Assembly (NCBI RefSeq): GCF_030161555.1
Contig: NZ_BSUK01000001.1
Location: 3,844,001 to 3,908,000 of the forward strand
Length of the DNA: 64,000 bases
Direction of reading: 5' to 3'
Origin: Luteimicrobium album
GTDB lineage: Bacteria; Actinomycetota; Actinomycetes; Actinomycetales; Cellulomonadaceae
Shown here: piece after piece, positions 40,626 through 50,059 of the stretch
Numbering within the stretch: the first letter of the stretch is position 1
Layout: every line of letters starts with the position of its first letter
Notes under the pieces: model-generated
Told to the model about the DNA's origin: nothing
Databases searched by the model: none
What the model saw: the letters and a program-made list of their open reading frames with translations, nothing else
Translations under genes and position numbers: made by a program

Positions 40626-42949
40626 CCCCGATCACCGTCCGTCGGCGCTCGCTCGCGCAGAGCTCGCTCGTCGCCGTCGCCGTGGGCGCCGGCGCCCTCA
40701 CCCTCACGAAGGTCGTCTGGCCGGGCGCCTGGGTCGCCGTCGTTCTCGGGAGCCTGGCGCTCGTCGCCGCGGCGGTGGGCGGCGTGCGCTGGGCCGCCCA
40801 GACCCGGGGCTCGGGTGCCCTCGTGGCCGTGGCGCCCACGCTCGTCGGCGCCGCCGTCGCGGGCTTCCTGTGGGTCACGCTCAGCACCTCGCAGGCCGTC
40901 GAGGACCCCGCCGCCGCGCCGCTGCCCGACGATCCCGTGTCGGCGGCGTTCACCGCGCTCGGCCGGCTCCACGAGCTCGCGGCCCAGTCCGTCGCGCCGG
41001 TCGACGCGGCCGCGCCCGTGCTCAGCGCGACGCTGGGCGCCACCCTCGTGCTGTACCTCCTCGGCGACGTGCTCGCGGTCACCCTGCGGGCGCCCGTGGC
41101 CGCCGCCGTCCCGGCGCTCGTGCTGTGGCTGCCGGCGCTCGTCATCGTCGGCCGGGTGCCGGTCGTGTGCGTGGGCGTCACGCTGCTCGTGCTGCTCGTC
41201 CTGCTCGCGGTCTCGCGCGTCGACGCCCGGCCGGGCGCACGCGACGCCGGCACGACCACGGCGGCCGCCGTCGGCGTCGCCGCGGTCGTCACGGTCGTCT
41301 CGCTGGTCGTCGGGGCCGGAGCGGTCGCGGTCCAGGCGAGCGGCACCCGCCCTCTGTCGCAGCTGCTCGGCTCGGGCGGGACCTCCGCGCGGCTCGGCAA
41401 CAACCTCGACGTGCTGCGGGACCTCGGGGACCGGCCCGACACGGTGGTCATGACCATCAAGGCGTCCGAGGCCGGTTCGGATGACGCGACCGGCACCCCC
41501 GAGGTCGGGCCGCTGCGTGTTTACACGCTCACGAACTTCGACGGCTCGGCGTGGAAGCCCGACGACGTGCTGAGCGACGCCGACGACGTCGCCCCCGGCC
41601 AGCTCCTCGGGCCGAGGACGTCGGCCGCGCCCGACGACGACACGGTCAGCGTCAGCGTGAACCCGAAGCTCCTCCCCCGGTACCGGCTCGCGGTCACCAC
41701 CGACCCGCGCAGCGTGCACAGCTCGTCGGCGAGCCCCCTGCGCTACGACGCCGACCGCGACGAGGTGTACCGGGTGTCCGGCGACGCCCGCGCGCCGTAC
41801 ACGTTGACGGTCCACCCCCGCGATCTCACGGCCGCTCAGCTCGAGCAGGAGGACGCCACGTTCGGCTCCGACAGCGGGCTGCCCGAGAACCTCCGGGAGG
41901 CGTCGCTCGCCCTGCCCGACACGGCCCACCTCACCGACGTCCGCGCGCTCGCGAAGAAGATCACCGCGGGCGACACCACGGACTACCAGAAGGCGCTCGA
42001 TCTCCAGACGTACTTCCGGGACGCACAGCGCTTCACCTACTCGACGAAGGCGCCCAAGGGCGGCTCCGACGCGGTGTGGTCGTTCCTGCAGACGAAGGAG
42101 GGCTACTGCGTCCAGTTCGCCACCGCGATGGCGGTCATGCTGCGGACCCTCGGGATCCCCTCGCGGGTCGGTGTCGGCTACCTGACCCGCGCGCCCGGCG
42201 CCGACGGCGTCACGAGCGTCACCGGCGAGGACGCGCACGCGTGGCCCGAGGTGTACTTCGAGCAGTCCGGCTGGGTGCGCTTCGAACCGACGCCGGCCGT
42301 CCAGTCCGGGATCGCACCGAGCTACACCGACCTGTACGGAAGCTCGCAGTCGTCGAGCTCCCAGCAGGCCGACGTCCCGACGGGCCGCGCCACCTCCGAC
42401 CCGCAGCTCGCGGAGGCCGAGGACACGGCGACCTCCCAGCCCCAGAGCATCGGCACCGCGGCGACCCGGCGCGACGGCCATCTCGCCGTCGTCGTGAGCG
42501 TGGCTCTCCTGCTCGTGCTGGCCGCAGCAGCCACCACGCTGGTCCTGGCCCGGCGCCGGCGCGCCCGCCCCATCGACGACGCGGAGGCGGCGTGGAGCCG
42601 CCTGCGCCGGCGTCTCGCGTCGGTCGGCGTCACGTGGCCCGACTCGGCCACACCGCGACAGGTGCCGGACCTCGTCGCCGAGGCGGTGCGTGAGGCGGGT
42701 GGCAGGTGGACCGAAGAGCCGGACGCGGCGCTGCGCGAGCTGGCGCGGGTCCTCGAGGCGGACCGCTACGCCCGCCCGGGGAGCTCGGCGGACGACGGCG
42801 GACCCACCGCGGACTCCGCCGCGGTGCGCTGGGCGAACCTGGTCGACGACGTCGTCGCGGCTGCTCAGCGAGAGGTCAGCGGCCACCCTCGTGGCGGCGC
42901 CGCTCCCAGCGCTCCTCGAGGCGGGCGAGGAACGACTCGCGCTTCGTAG
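40622..42949 (+). CDS. TgpA-like transmembrane transglutaminase/protease-like protein
   Basis: A 775-residue membrane protein. Five to six spans lie in residues 15-230, then an extracytoplasmic domain, a transglutaminase-like core, a last span (VVVSVALLLVLAAAATTLVL) and a cytoplasmic DUF4129-like tail with AWSRLRRRLASVGV. The catalytic triad is visible: Cys in EGYCVQFATAMAVMLRTLGI, His in GEDAHAWPEVYF, and the following Asp/Glu region WVRFEPTPA. It may process or cross-link envelope proteins. ATG overlaps the DUF58 stop (ATGA). The 3' end overlaps the convergent DUF3040 gene by 74 nt. Confidence 0.92.
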   Translation: MTPITVRRRSLAQSSLVAVAVGAGALTLTKVVWPGAWVAVVLGSLALVAAAVGGVRWAAQTRGSGALVAVAPTLVGAAVAGFLWVTLSTSQAVEDPAAAPLPDDPVSAAFTALGRLHELAAQSVAPVDAAAPVLSATLGATLVLYLLGDVLAVTLRAPVAAAVPALVLWLPALVIVGRVPVVCVGVTLLVLLVLLAVSRVDARPGARDAGTTTAAAVGVAAVVTVVSLVVGAGAVAVQASGTRPLSQLLGSGGTSARLGNNLDVLRDLGDRPDTVVMTIKASEAGSDDATGTPEVGPLRVYTLTNFDGSAWKPDDVLSDADDVAPGQLLGPRTSAAPDDDTVSVSVNPKLLPRYRLAVTTDPRSVHSSSASPLRYDADRDEVYRVSGDARAPYTLTVHPRDLTAAQLEQEDATFGSDSGLPENLREASLALPDTAHLTDVRALAKKITAGDTTDYQKALDLQTYFRDAQRFTYSTKAPKGGSDAVWSFLQTKEGYCVQFATAMAVMLRTLGIPSRVGVGYLTRAPGADGVTSVTGEDAHAWPEVYFEQSGWVRFEPTPAVQSGIAPSYTDLYGSSQSSSSQQADVPTGRATSDPQLAEAEDTATSQPQSIGTAATRRDGHLAVVVSVALLLVLAAAATTLVLARRRRARPIDDAEAAWSRLRRRLASVGVTWPDSATPRQVPDLVAEAVREAGGRWTEEPDAALRELARVLEADRYARPGSSADDGGPTADSAAVRWANLVDDVVAAAQREVSGHPRGGAAPSAPRGGRGTTRAS

Positions 42950-43277
42950 CCCGGGCGGTGGGCCGCGACGGGCCCGACGCGCGGGCCGGCCCGCCGACGA
43001 CGCCGATCGGCCCCGGCTTGGCGCGGCGACGCAGCAGCGCGAACGCCACGCCGGCGAACATGAGGACGAACCCGCCGATGCCCAGCCACCACTGCGAAGC
43101 CGCGGCACCCAGCACGAGCACGAGCAGGCCCACGGCGGCGGCGAGGAAGCCGACCACGTAGCGCCAGAGCGGATGCCGCTCGGCGGACTGCAGCGTGTTC
43201 GCGAGCCGTGGATCGTCCGAGGTCAGAGCTTGCTCCATCTGCTCCAGGACTCGCTGCTCGTACTCAGACAGAGGCAT
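42876..43277 (-). CDS. DUF3040 membrane protein
   Basis: A 133-residue actinobacterial protein with the start MPLSEYEQRVLEQMEQALTS typical of DUF3040 and two spans (YVVGFLAAAVGLLVLVLGAA, WLGIGGFVLMFAGVAFALL), ending in a basic tail. The function is unknown. GGAGGTCGTC precedes ATG 43275-43277. Close to dinB but separated by 31 nt. Confidence 0.92.
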   Translation of the reverse strand: MPLSEYEQRVLEQMEQALTSDDPRLANTLQSAERHPLWRYVVGFLAAAVGLLVLVLGAAASQWWLGIGGFVLMFAGVAFALLRRRAKPGPIGVVGGPARASGPSRPTARATKRESFLARLEERWERRRHEGGR

Positions 43278-43308
43278 GACGACCTCCGGTCGCTCGCTTG
43301 ACGTGTTG

Positions 43309-44574
43309 TTACTCCGAGGATAGTTCCCCCGTGGGCCGGGTGGTAGTCGAGCGGGTCACAGCTGAGGCACGACGTACCGACGTGGCGCCGAACCGCGCCC
43401 GCACCGCGTCGAGCGCCTCCTCCGCCGCCCGCACGACCTCCGTCGCCTCGGTGGTCGCGTCGTCGAGCGTCAGCTGGACCGCGGCGCGCCGCCGCTCCTC
43501 GAGCTGCTCGGCGCGTACGCCCACGAGCCGCACGGCGAGGCCGCGCAGGTCGGTGGCCGCGACCAGCTCGCGCGCCACGCTGCCGATCTCCTGGCCCGTG
43601 TCCGTCGGCGACACGAGCGTCCGGGCACGCGTCACCGTCCGGAAGTCGCTCGTGCGGACCTTCACCGTCACGACGCGAGCGACGAGGGACTGCGCGCGCA
43701 GGCGTGCCGCGCACCGGTCGGCGAGCTCCAGCACGGTCGTGGCGACGACCTCCCGGTCGCGGACGTCCTGCGGGAAGGTGGTCTCGTTCCCGATCGACTT
43801 CTCCTCGTGCGCCGGGGTGACGGACCGGTGGTCACGCCCCCACGCGAGGTCGTGGAGGTGGCCGCCGAGGCTCGGGCCGAGGAACGAGCGCAGCCACGCG
43901 ACGTCGACGTCCCCGAGCTCGGCGACCGTGCGGATGCCGCGGCGCGCGAGCGCCTCCTCGGTCCGCTCCCCGACGCCCCAGAGCGCGCCGACCGGCAGCG
44001 AGCGCAGGAAGCCGACGCTCGCCGCGGCGGGGACGAGCATCATGCCGTCGGGCTTCGCGTGCGTCGACGCGAGCTTGGCGACGAGCTTCGTGGACGCCAC
44101 GCCGACCGAGCACGTGATGCCGTGCTCGGCCTGGACCCGTTCACGCAGGGCGGCCCCGATCCGGGTGGGCGGGCCGAGCCGCCGGCGGGCGCCCGAGACG
44201 TCGAGGAACGCCTCGTCGACGCTCACGGGCTCGACGATGGGCGTGACGTCCCGGAACGCCTGCATGACCGCGCGGGACACGTCGCGGTACGCGGTGTGGT
44301 CGGGCGGGACCACCACGGCCTGCGGGCACAGGCCGAGCGCGCGGCCCATGGGCATCGCCGACCGGACGCCGAACGCGCGCGCCTCGTAGGTCGCGGACAG
44401 CACCACGCCCCGCGACCGGCCACCCACGATCACGGGCAGCCCGCGGAGCTCGGGCCTGCGGGCGAGCTCGACGGACGCGAAGAACGCGTCCATGTCGACG
44501 TGGAGGACGTCGCAGCCGTCCTCCACGTCGCCCCAGTCACGCCGGGCCGACGCCGCTCGGGGGCCACGGCTCAC
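43309..44574 (-). CDS. dinB: DNA polymerase IV (Y family)
   Basis: Translesion polymerase (421 residues). Catalytic motifs HVDMDAFFASVELARRPEL and VSVDEAFLDVSG; helix-hairpin-helix SLPVGALWGVGERTEEALAR; little-finger domain SIGNETTFPQDV onward, with a C-terminal QLTLDD close to the beta-clamp motif. GTG 44572-44574 overlaps the stop of the HEPN gene (GTGA); an in-frame ORF to 44763 would run antiparallel through that gene's codons without conserved sequence. Expression should follow the SOS site at 45082. Confidence 0.95.
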   Translation of the reverse strand: MSRGPRAASARRDWGDVEDGCDVLHVDMDAFFASVELARRPELRGLPVIVGGRSRGVVLSATYEARAFGVRSAMPMGRALGLCPQAVVVPPDHTAYRDVSRAVMQAFRDVTPIVEPVSVDEAFLDVSGARRRLGPPTRIGAALRERVQAEHGITCSVGVASTKLVAKLASTHAKPDGMMLVPAAASVGFLRSLPVGALWGVGERTEEALARRGIRTVAELGDVDVAWLRSFLGPSLGGHLHDLAWGRDHRSVTPAHEEKSIGNETTFPQDVRDREVVATTVLELADRCAARLRAQSLVARVVTVKVRTSDFRTVTRARTLVSPTDTGQEIGSVARELVAATDLRGLAVRLVGVRAEQLEERRRAAVQLTLDDATTEATEVVRAAEEALDAVRARFGATSVRRASAVTRSTTTRPTGELSSE

Positions 44575-45059
44575 GAGGCCCTCGCCCGGGAGCCGGGAAG
44601 CAGGCTGAAGGACGCGGCGGGGTCGACGAGGATGCCGACCTCGTCGCGGAAGTCCTCCGCGCAGCGCACCAGCTCGTCGGCGCGCGCGCGGTCGACCACG
44701 TCGAACCGACCGGCGTCGATCGCGGCCCGGGTCCGCGCCCCGCCCGCGAAGTAGACCGACCACGCGGCGAGCGCCGGCTCGACGGCCTCGACGAGCGCCC
44801 AGACCGATCGACCGCTTCGCCGACCCGACGGCCGTCCGCGCAGCGCCACCACCGCGGCGGCCGAGCGCAGGGCCGCGAGGTGCGCGTGCACGAACCGCTC
44901 GGCCGGATCGGTCGCGGCGTAGGCCGCGGCCAGCTCGTGGTCGGCGCGCGACAGCAGCCGGAGGGCCTCGACGGGAGCAGGCACGGGCGACGAGCCCACG
45001 ACGGCTCGTGCGCGTCGCGCGTCCCCGGCCTGGGCGTCCCGCTGCGTCCGTTCCATCAT
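44571..45059 (-). CDS. SAV_6107-family HEPN-domain protein
   Basis: A 162-residue helical protein (LRLLSRADHELAAAYAATDP, HLAALRSAAAVVALRGRPSG, LVEAVEPALAAWSVYF). This small HEPN-like family is often linked to dinB in actinobacteria. HEPN proteins can be RNases or nucleotide-binding; the RxxxxH RNase motif is not obvious here. GGGAGG stands 5 nt before ATG 45057-45059. First gene of the SOS-controlled operon. Confidence 0.88.
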   Translation of the reverse strand: MMERTQRDAQAGDARRARAVVGSSPVPAPVEALRLLSRADHELAAAYAATDPAERFVHAHLAALRSAAAVVALRGRPSGRRSGRSVWALVEAVEPALAAWSVYFAGGARTRAAIDAGRFDVVDRARADELVRCAEDFRDEVGILVDPAASFSLLPGSRARAS

Positions 45060-45081
45060 CCGCACCTCCCGAGCACCAGGA

Positions 45082-45097
45082 TCGAACACCTGTTCGA
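45082..45097. promoter_or_regulatory. perfect LexA (SOS) box, TCGAAC-N4-GTTCGA
   Basis: TCGAACACCTGTTCGA matches the actinobacterial SOS consensus at all symmetric positions. On the minus strand it lies between TTGACA (45101-45106) and GATCCT 17 nt further on, that is, in the promoter spacer of the HEPN-dinB operon. It could also affect the divergent gene at 45126. Confidence 0.88.
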
Positions 45098-45125
45098 ACC
45101 TGTCAACCGCTGCCACACTGGGGCA

Positions 45126-46120
45126 GTGAGCGCACGCCGGACCCGACGGACCCGACACGACCCACGATCCCCCGAGCCACCCACACCCGGGCGCGACGAG
45201 GGGGCCGAGGCGGGCGGGCGACGTCGGCGCGGCAGCCGCGGCGCGGCCGCGCTCCCCGCCGGGCTGCCGGCCGGCCCGGTCCCGACGTCGACCGGCGTCG
45301 TGGAGCTCGAGCCCGACCCCGACCGCAACGCCGTCACGGTGCTGGTGAACGGCGTCCCGAGCTCCTACGTCGACCTGGACGACCCCGGTCTGCTGACGTT
45401 CGAGTACATGCAGGAGATGGCTGCCGTCGTCGAGACGCTCCCCCCGGGCCACTGCGCGTCGTGCACCTCGGCGCGGCGGGCTGCTCGCTCGCCCGCTGGG
45501 TCGAGCACGGGCGCCCCGGCTCCGAGCAGGTCGCGGTCGACCTCGACGCGCGGCTGCTGGAGCTGGTGCGGACCTGGTTCGCGCTCCCCCGCGCCCCGCG
45601 CCTGCGCCTGCGCCCGGGAGACGCCCGAGCGGTCCTCGGCACGCTCCGCGACGGCTGGGCCGACGTCGTCGTGCGGGACGTGTTCGCCCCCGACACCACA
45701 CCGACCCACCTCACGACCGTCGAGTTCCTCGCCGACGTCTGGCGGGTGCTCCGGCCCGGCGGGCTCTACCTCGCCAACTGCGCCGACCGGCCCCCGCTGC
45801 CCCTGGCCCGGGCGGAGGCGGCGACCCTCGCGGACGCCGGGGCGCACGACGTCGTCGTCGTGTCCGAGCCCGCGCTCCTGCGCGGACGGCGGTACGGGAA
45901 CCTCGTGCTCGCGGCGCGGCGGCCCGCCGGCCACGGGGACAGGGACGGGGACGACGGCCCGCTCCCCCTCGCCGACGACGCCCCGCTCGCCCGGCGTCTG
46001 CGGTCCCTGCCGGTCCCGGCGCACGTCCTGGGCGGCGGGGAGCTGGCGTCGTTCCGGGCCGCGGGGCGTCCCGCGCACGACGACGCCGCGCCCTCGGGAG
46101 GAGGACGCGGCGTCGGATGA
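45126..46120 (+). CDS. spermidine synthase-like SAM-dependent protein (one frame break)
   Basis: About 331 residues after one restored base. A basic, poorly conserved N-terminus leads to DPDRNAVTVLVNGVPSSYVD and LLTFEYMQEMAAVVE, as in aminopropyltransferases. The frame breaks at CCCCCC 45440-45445 and resumes RVVHLGAAGCSLARWV (SAM loop), VAVDLDARLLELVR, RLRPGDARAVL and ADVVVRDVFAPDTTPTHLTT. The catalytic Asp region of true spermidine synthases (DSxDP) is not present in that form, so polyamine synthesis is doubtful. GTG 45126, divergent from the HEPN gene across the LexA box. Confidence 0.78.
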
Positions 46121-46139
46121 ACCGCCGCGGGGCGGCGGT
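46121..46139. terminator. short terminator between two convergent genes
   Basis: 8-bp G+C stem (46121-46128 with 46132-46139) and 3-nt loop, directly after the stop at 46120 and 11 nt from the cold-shock gene stop. Confidence 0.5.
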
Positions 46140-46149
46140 CAGCGGTCCG

Positions 46150-46352
46150 TCAGAGCGGACGGACCTTCTCGGCCTGGGGGCCCTTGGGGCCCTGGGTGAT
46201 CTCGAACTCGACCCGCTGCGCCTCGTCGAGCGAGCGGTAGCCCTGGGTCTCGATCGCCGAGTAGTGCACGAAGACGTCGGCACCTCCCCGTCCTGGGCGA
46301 TGAAGCCGAAGCCCTTCTCCGCGTTGAACCACTTCACAGAACCCTGCGCCAT
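46150..46352 (-). CDS. cold-shock protein, CspA family (one frame break)
   Basis: A 67-residue single-strand nucleic-acid-binding OB fold. RNP1 is GFGFIAQD in [22 protein letters not shown]2 is DVFVHYSAI, and the end is [20 protein letters not shown]. The frame breaks at CCCC 46286-46289 between AQDG and GADVFVH; one added base gives exactly the family length. AGAGG precedes ATG 46350-46352. Confidence 0.92.
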
Positions 46353-46546
46353 GCTGTTCCTCTGTCCTTCTGCCCGTCCGGGACCTCGGTGGCCGGACCT
46401 TTCGCCCGCCCTCGTGCCGCCGTGCCGAGCACGGCAACGCGGACAGTCTGGCACGAACCGGTCGAGGCGGCCACAGATCCGCCGGAGTGTCGCGACCTGG
46501 GCGTCGCCGCAGGTCAACCCCCGTGGTGCAGCCCACGAGCGCCTCG

Positions 46547-47473
46547 TCAGTCGTCGGAACGCTGGGCGAGGAAGCGCTCGAACTCGGCACCGAGCTCGTC
46601 GGCGGTCGGCAGCGGGGCGTCGTCGGCCAGCAGGCTCGTCGCCCCGAGCGACCGCGCGAACGCGTCGTACTGCTGCTCGAGACCGCGGACCAGGGCACGC
46701 AGCTCGTCCGAGCCCTCCACCTGGCGGGCCACCTCCTCGGTGGTCTCGTGCGCGGCCGACTCGAGGTCTTCGCTCGCGAGCTCGAGACCCGTGGCGCCCT
46801 GGAGCATGCGCAGCGCGTGCAGCGCCGCCGGCGGGTACGCCGTCTGCGCGACATAGTGCGGGACGTGGACCGCGTACCCGACAGCGTCGTGCCCGGCCTG
46901 GCCGAACCGGTACTCGAGCAGGGCCGCCGCGCTCGCGGGCACCTCCGCCTTCCCGAACCACGACGGGTGCGAGCCGACGAGCTCGCCGCGCGTCGCGTGC
47001 ACCGTGAGCGTGCTGGGGCGCGTGTGGGGCACGGCCATCGGCACACCGTGGACCGTGGCGACGAGGGAGACGCCGAGCTGCCCGGCCACGTCCTGGACCG
47101 CCGCCACGAACCGCTCCCACTGCAGGTCGGGCTCGGGGCCGTGCAGGAGCAGGTAGCCGGTCCCCTCGGCGTCGCGCAGGTGGTCGATCGCCAGGGCGGG
47201 CTCGTCGTACGCGGACCAGCGAGAGCTCTCGAACGTCATGGACGCACGCTTGGACCGGTAGTCGAGGAGCTGGTCGACGTCGAACGTCACGAGGCGGCGC
47301 GGCTCGGAGTGCTCCAGCAGGTGCTCGCGCACCACCTCGCCGACGCCCCCGGCGTCGATGAACCCGTGCAGCACGTGCACGAGCACGGGGCCCGTACCGC
47401 GCTCGCCCGGGACGCCGAGCAGCTCCGCGACGGCCTGCTCGTCGATCTCGTAGATGCCTCGGGGATCCAGCAC
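46547..47473 (-). CDS. PAC2-family (proteasome assembly chaperone-like) protein
   Basis: A 308-residue protein of the actinobacterial PAC2 family: [18 protein letters not shown] at the start, [37 protein letters not shown] and [13 protein letters not shown]. The C-terminal 70 residues are helical. Relatives include archaeal proteasome chaperones; the actinobacterial role is not known. GGAGGACGACGC precedes GTG 47471-47473, which is preferred to a much longer ORF through the helD promoter. Confidence 0.92.
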   Translation of the reverse strand: MLDPRGIYEIDEQAVAELLGVPGERGTGPVLVHVLHGFIDAGGVGEVVREHLLEHSEPRRLVTFDVDQLLDYRSKRASMTFESSRWSAYDEPALAIDHLRDAEGTGYLLLHGPEPDLQWERFVAAVQDVAGQLGVSLVATVHGVPMAVPHTRPSTLTVHATRGELVGSHPSWFGKAEVPASAAALLEYRFGQAGHDAVGYAVHVPHYVAQTAYPPAALHALRMLQGATGLELASEDLESAAHETTEEVARQVEGSDELRALVRGLEQQYDAFARSLGATSLLADDAPLPTADELGAEFERFLAQRSDD

Positions 47474-47649
47474 GCGTCGTCCTCCAGCGCTCGGTCGTCG
47501 CGGAGCCCGGGCGTCGCCGCCCGTCTCCACCTTCTCTTCGTCCCCAACACACGGAGGCCGCCACCGCTTCCCGGGGCCGACGGCGTCCTCCCGGTGCGCC
47601 ATACTTGATGGCCGCCGCGCCCGTCCGCGCGGCCAGGAACGGAGGGCTC

Positions 47650-49963
47650 GTGCCGGACACGCAGGACGCCGCACCCCGGACCGGCACGCCGGCCCGGTCC
47701 CAGGCCGACAACCCCCTCGAGGCCGAGCTCGCACGAGAGCAGGGGGTCGTCGGCTCGCTGTACGGCCGGCTCGACGAGCTGCGCGAGGCGACCTGGGACC
47801 GGCTGCGGGCCGTCCGCCGCGAGGGCCCGAGCGGGTCGCCGCAGAACCGGTCCGAGCGCGACGCGTTCGCCACGCTCTACGAGGACCGGGTCGCGCAGCT
47901 GCGCTCGGTCGAGGACCGGCTCGTGTTCGGCCGGCTCGACCTGGCCGAGGGCACGACCCGTTACGTGGGCCGCATCGGCCTGACCGACCCCGACCAGACG
48001 CCGCTGCTGACCGACTGGCGCGCACCCGCGGCCCAGTCGTTCTACCGGGCGACCGCGGCCCACCCCGACGACGTCGCCCGGCGCCGCCACCTCACGACCC
48101 GCCGCCGGCAGGTGCTCGGGATCGAGGACGACGTCCTCGACCTGGACGCCACCGAGCGGCTCGGGCTGCGCACGCTCGCGGGCGAGGGCGCGCTCCTGGC
48201 GTCGCTCGGCGCCGGGCGCACCGCGCGCATGCACGACATCGTCGCGACCATCCAGCGCGAGCAGGACGAGATCATCCGCGCGCCCCTCGCGGGCACGCTC
48301 GTGGTCCAGGGCGGCCCGGGCACCGGCAAGACGGCGGTCGCGCTGCACCGCACCGCGTACCTGCTCTACGCCCACCGCCGTCAGCTCGAGCGCACGGGCG
48401 TGCTCCTGGTGGGGCCGAGCCGGGCGTTCCTGCACTACATCGACCAGGTCCTGCCGTCGCTCGGCGAGACGGGCGTCGTCTCGACGACCGTCGCGGACCT
48501 GCTCCCGGGGTGACCGTGACGGCGACGGACGACGCGACGGTCGCGGAGATCAAGGGCCGGGCCGTCTGGTCCCGGATCCTCACGCGGGCCGTCCGGGCCC
48601 GCGAGCGCGTCCCCGCCGAGGACGTGCGGCTCGTCGTGGAGGGCCAGGTGCTCGTCCTGCGCCGGGGGACGTGCGGGACGCGCTGGGGCGCGCCCGTCGC
48701 ACGCACCGGCCGCACAACGAGGCCCGCGCCGGGTTCGCCCGCGACCTGCTGGGCCGGCTCGCCACGCAGTACGCCGAGGCCCTGGGCGACCCCGAGGCGG
48801 ACCGCGCCGAGCTCCTCGACGACCTGCGCCGCAGCCGCGACGTCAGGGTCGCGGTCAACCTCGCCTGGCTGCCCATCACGCCGGCCCGCCTCGTGGAGGA
48901 CCTGTTCACAAAGCCGCACCGGCTCGCCGAGGCGGCCCCCGAGCTCACGGCCGAGGACCGTGCGCGGCTCGCCCGCCCCGCCGGCTCCGGGTGGACGGCC
49001 TCCGACGTGCCCCTGCTCGACGAGGCGGCCGAGCTCCTCGGCGAGGACGACGCCCTCGAGCGCGCCGAGGCCCGTGAGCGCGCCGAGCAGGCCGCCGCCG
49101 ACCTCGAGTACGCCCGGCAGGTCCTCGAGTCGTCCGGCGCGGGCGGCGGTCTCGTCGACGCCGAGACCCTGGCCGGGCGGTTCGCCGACGGCGGCCCCGT
49201 CCTCACGACCGCCGAGCGGGCCGCGGCCGACCGCCGCTGGGCGTACGGGCACGTCGTCGTCGACGAGGCCCAGGAGCTCACGCCCATGGCGTGGCGCGCG
49301 CTCGTGCGCCGCTGCCCCACCCGGTCGTTCACGGTCGTCGGGGACGTCGCGCAGACGACGGCGCTCGGGGGCGCCCGCTCGTGGGCCGCGGCCCTGCGGC
49401 CGCACTTCCGCGACGCGTGGTCGGTCTCCGAGCTCACCGTGAACTACCGGACGCCCGCCACCGTGGCCGACGCCGCGCTGCGGTTCGCCCGCGCCGCCCG
49501 CCTGCCCGTGTCGCGGCTCAGCTCGGCGCGCGACGTCGACGACGCGCTCCACGCCGTCCACGTCGAGCGCGCGGGGGACGTCGCAGCGGCGGCGGCGACG
49601 CACGCGGCCGAGCAGGTCGCGGAAGTCGTGCGGCCCGACGGGACGGGACGCGTCGCCGTCGTCGTGGTGCCGGGCCGTCGCCGCGGGGTCACCGACGCGC
49701 TCACGGCGGCGCTGACCGGCGACGTCGGGCCGGAGCGCGCGGGCGAGCTGCTGCGGGGCGGCGCGGACGCGCGCGTCGTCGTGCTGACGCCCGTCGAGGT
49801 CAAGGGGCTCGAGTTCGACGCGGTGGTGGTCGTCGAGCCGGCGGAGATCGTGGCGGACGGACGCTCGGGCGCGTCGGACCTGTACGTGTCGCTGACCCGG
49901 CCGACGCGTCGGCTCGTCGCCGTCCACCACGCGGCGCTCCCCGCGGGGCTCGACGCCGGGTGA
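47650..49963 (+). CDS. HelD/HelR-like RNA polymerase-associated ATPase (two frame breaks)
   Basis: UvrD-like superfamily 1 ATPase, 771 residues after repair. The N-terminal coiled coil (residues 20-110: REQGVVGSLYGRLDELREAT, YEDRVAQLRSVEDRLVFGRL) and YVGRIGLTD are typical of HelD. Walker A VVQGGPGTGKTAVALHR, Walker B HVVVDEAQELTPMAWRAL, VVGDVAQTT, and C-terminal VKGLEFDAVVVVEP with YVSLTRPTRRL. HelD/HelR proteins free stalled RNA polymerase, and HelR gives rifampicin tolerance. Breaks at GGGG 48507-48510 and GGGGG 48664-48668. GTG 47650 is favoured by GGAGG just upstream. Divergent from PAC2. Confidence 0.87.
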
Positions 49964-49981
49964 ACGGGCGCGGAGCCCGGG

Positions 49982-50018
49982 CCGCCAGCCGCCGGACGCA
50001 ACTGTCCGGCTGGCGGAA
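49982..50018 (+). terminator. hairpin after the HelD-like gene
   Basis: Imperfect inverted repeat: GCCGCCAGCC and GGAC on the left, GTCC and GGCTGGCGG on the right, with a 3-nt bulge. It lies between the HelD-like stop and serA. Confidence 0.5.
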
Positions 50019-50059
50019 CTCGTTCGACACCAGGCGAGACGGCGGCGCACCATAGACGC

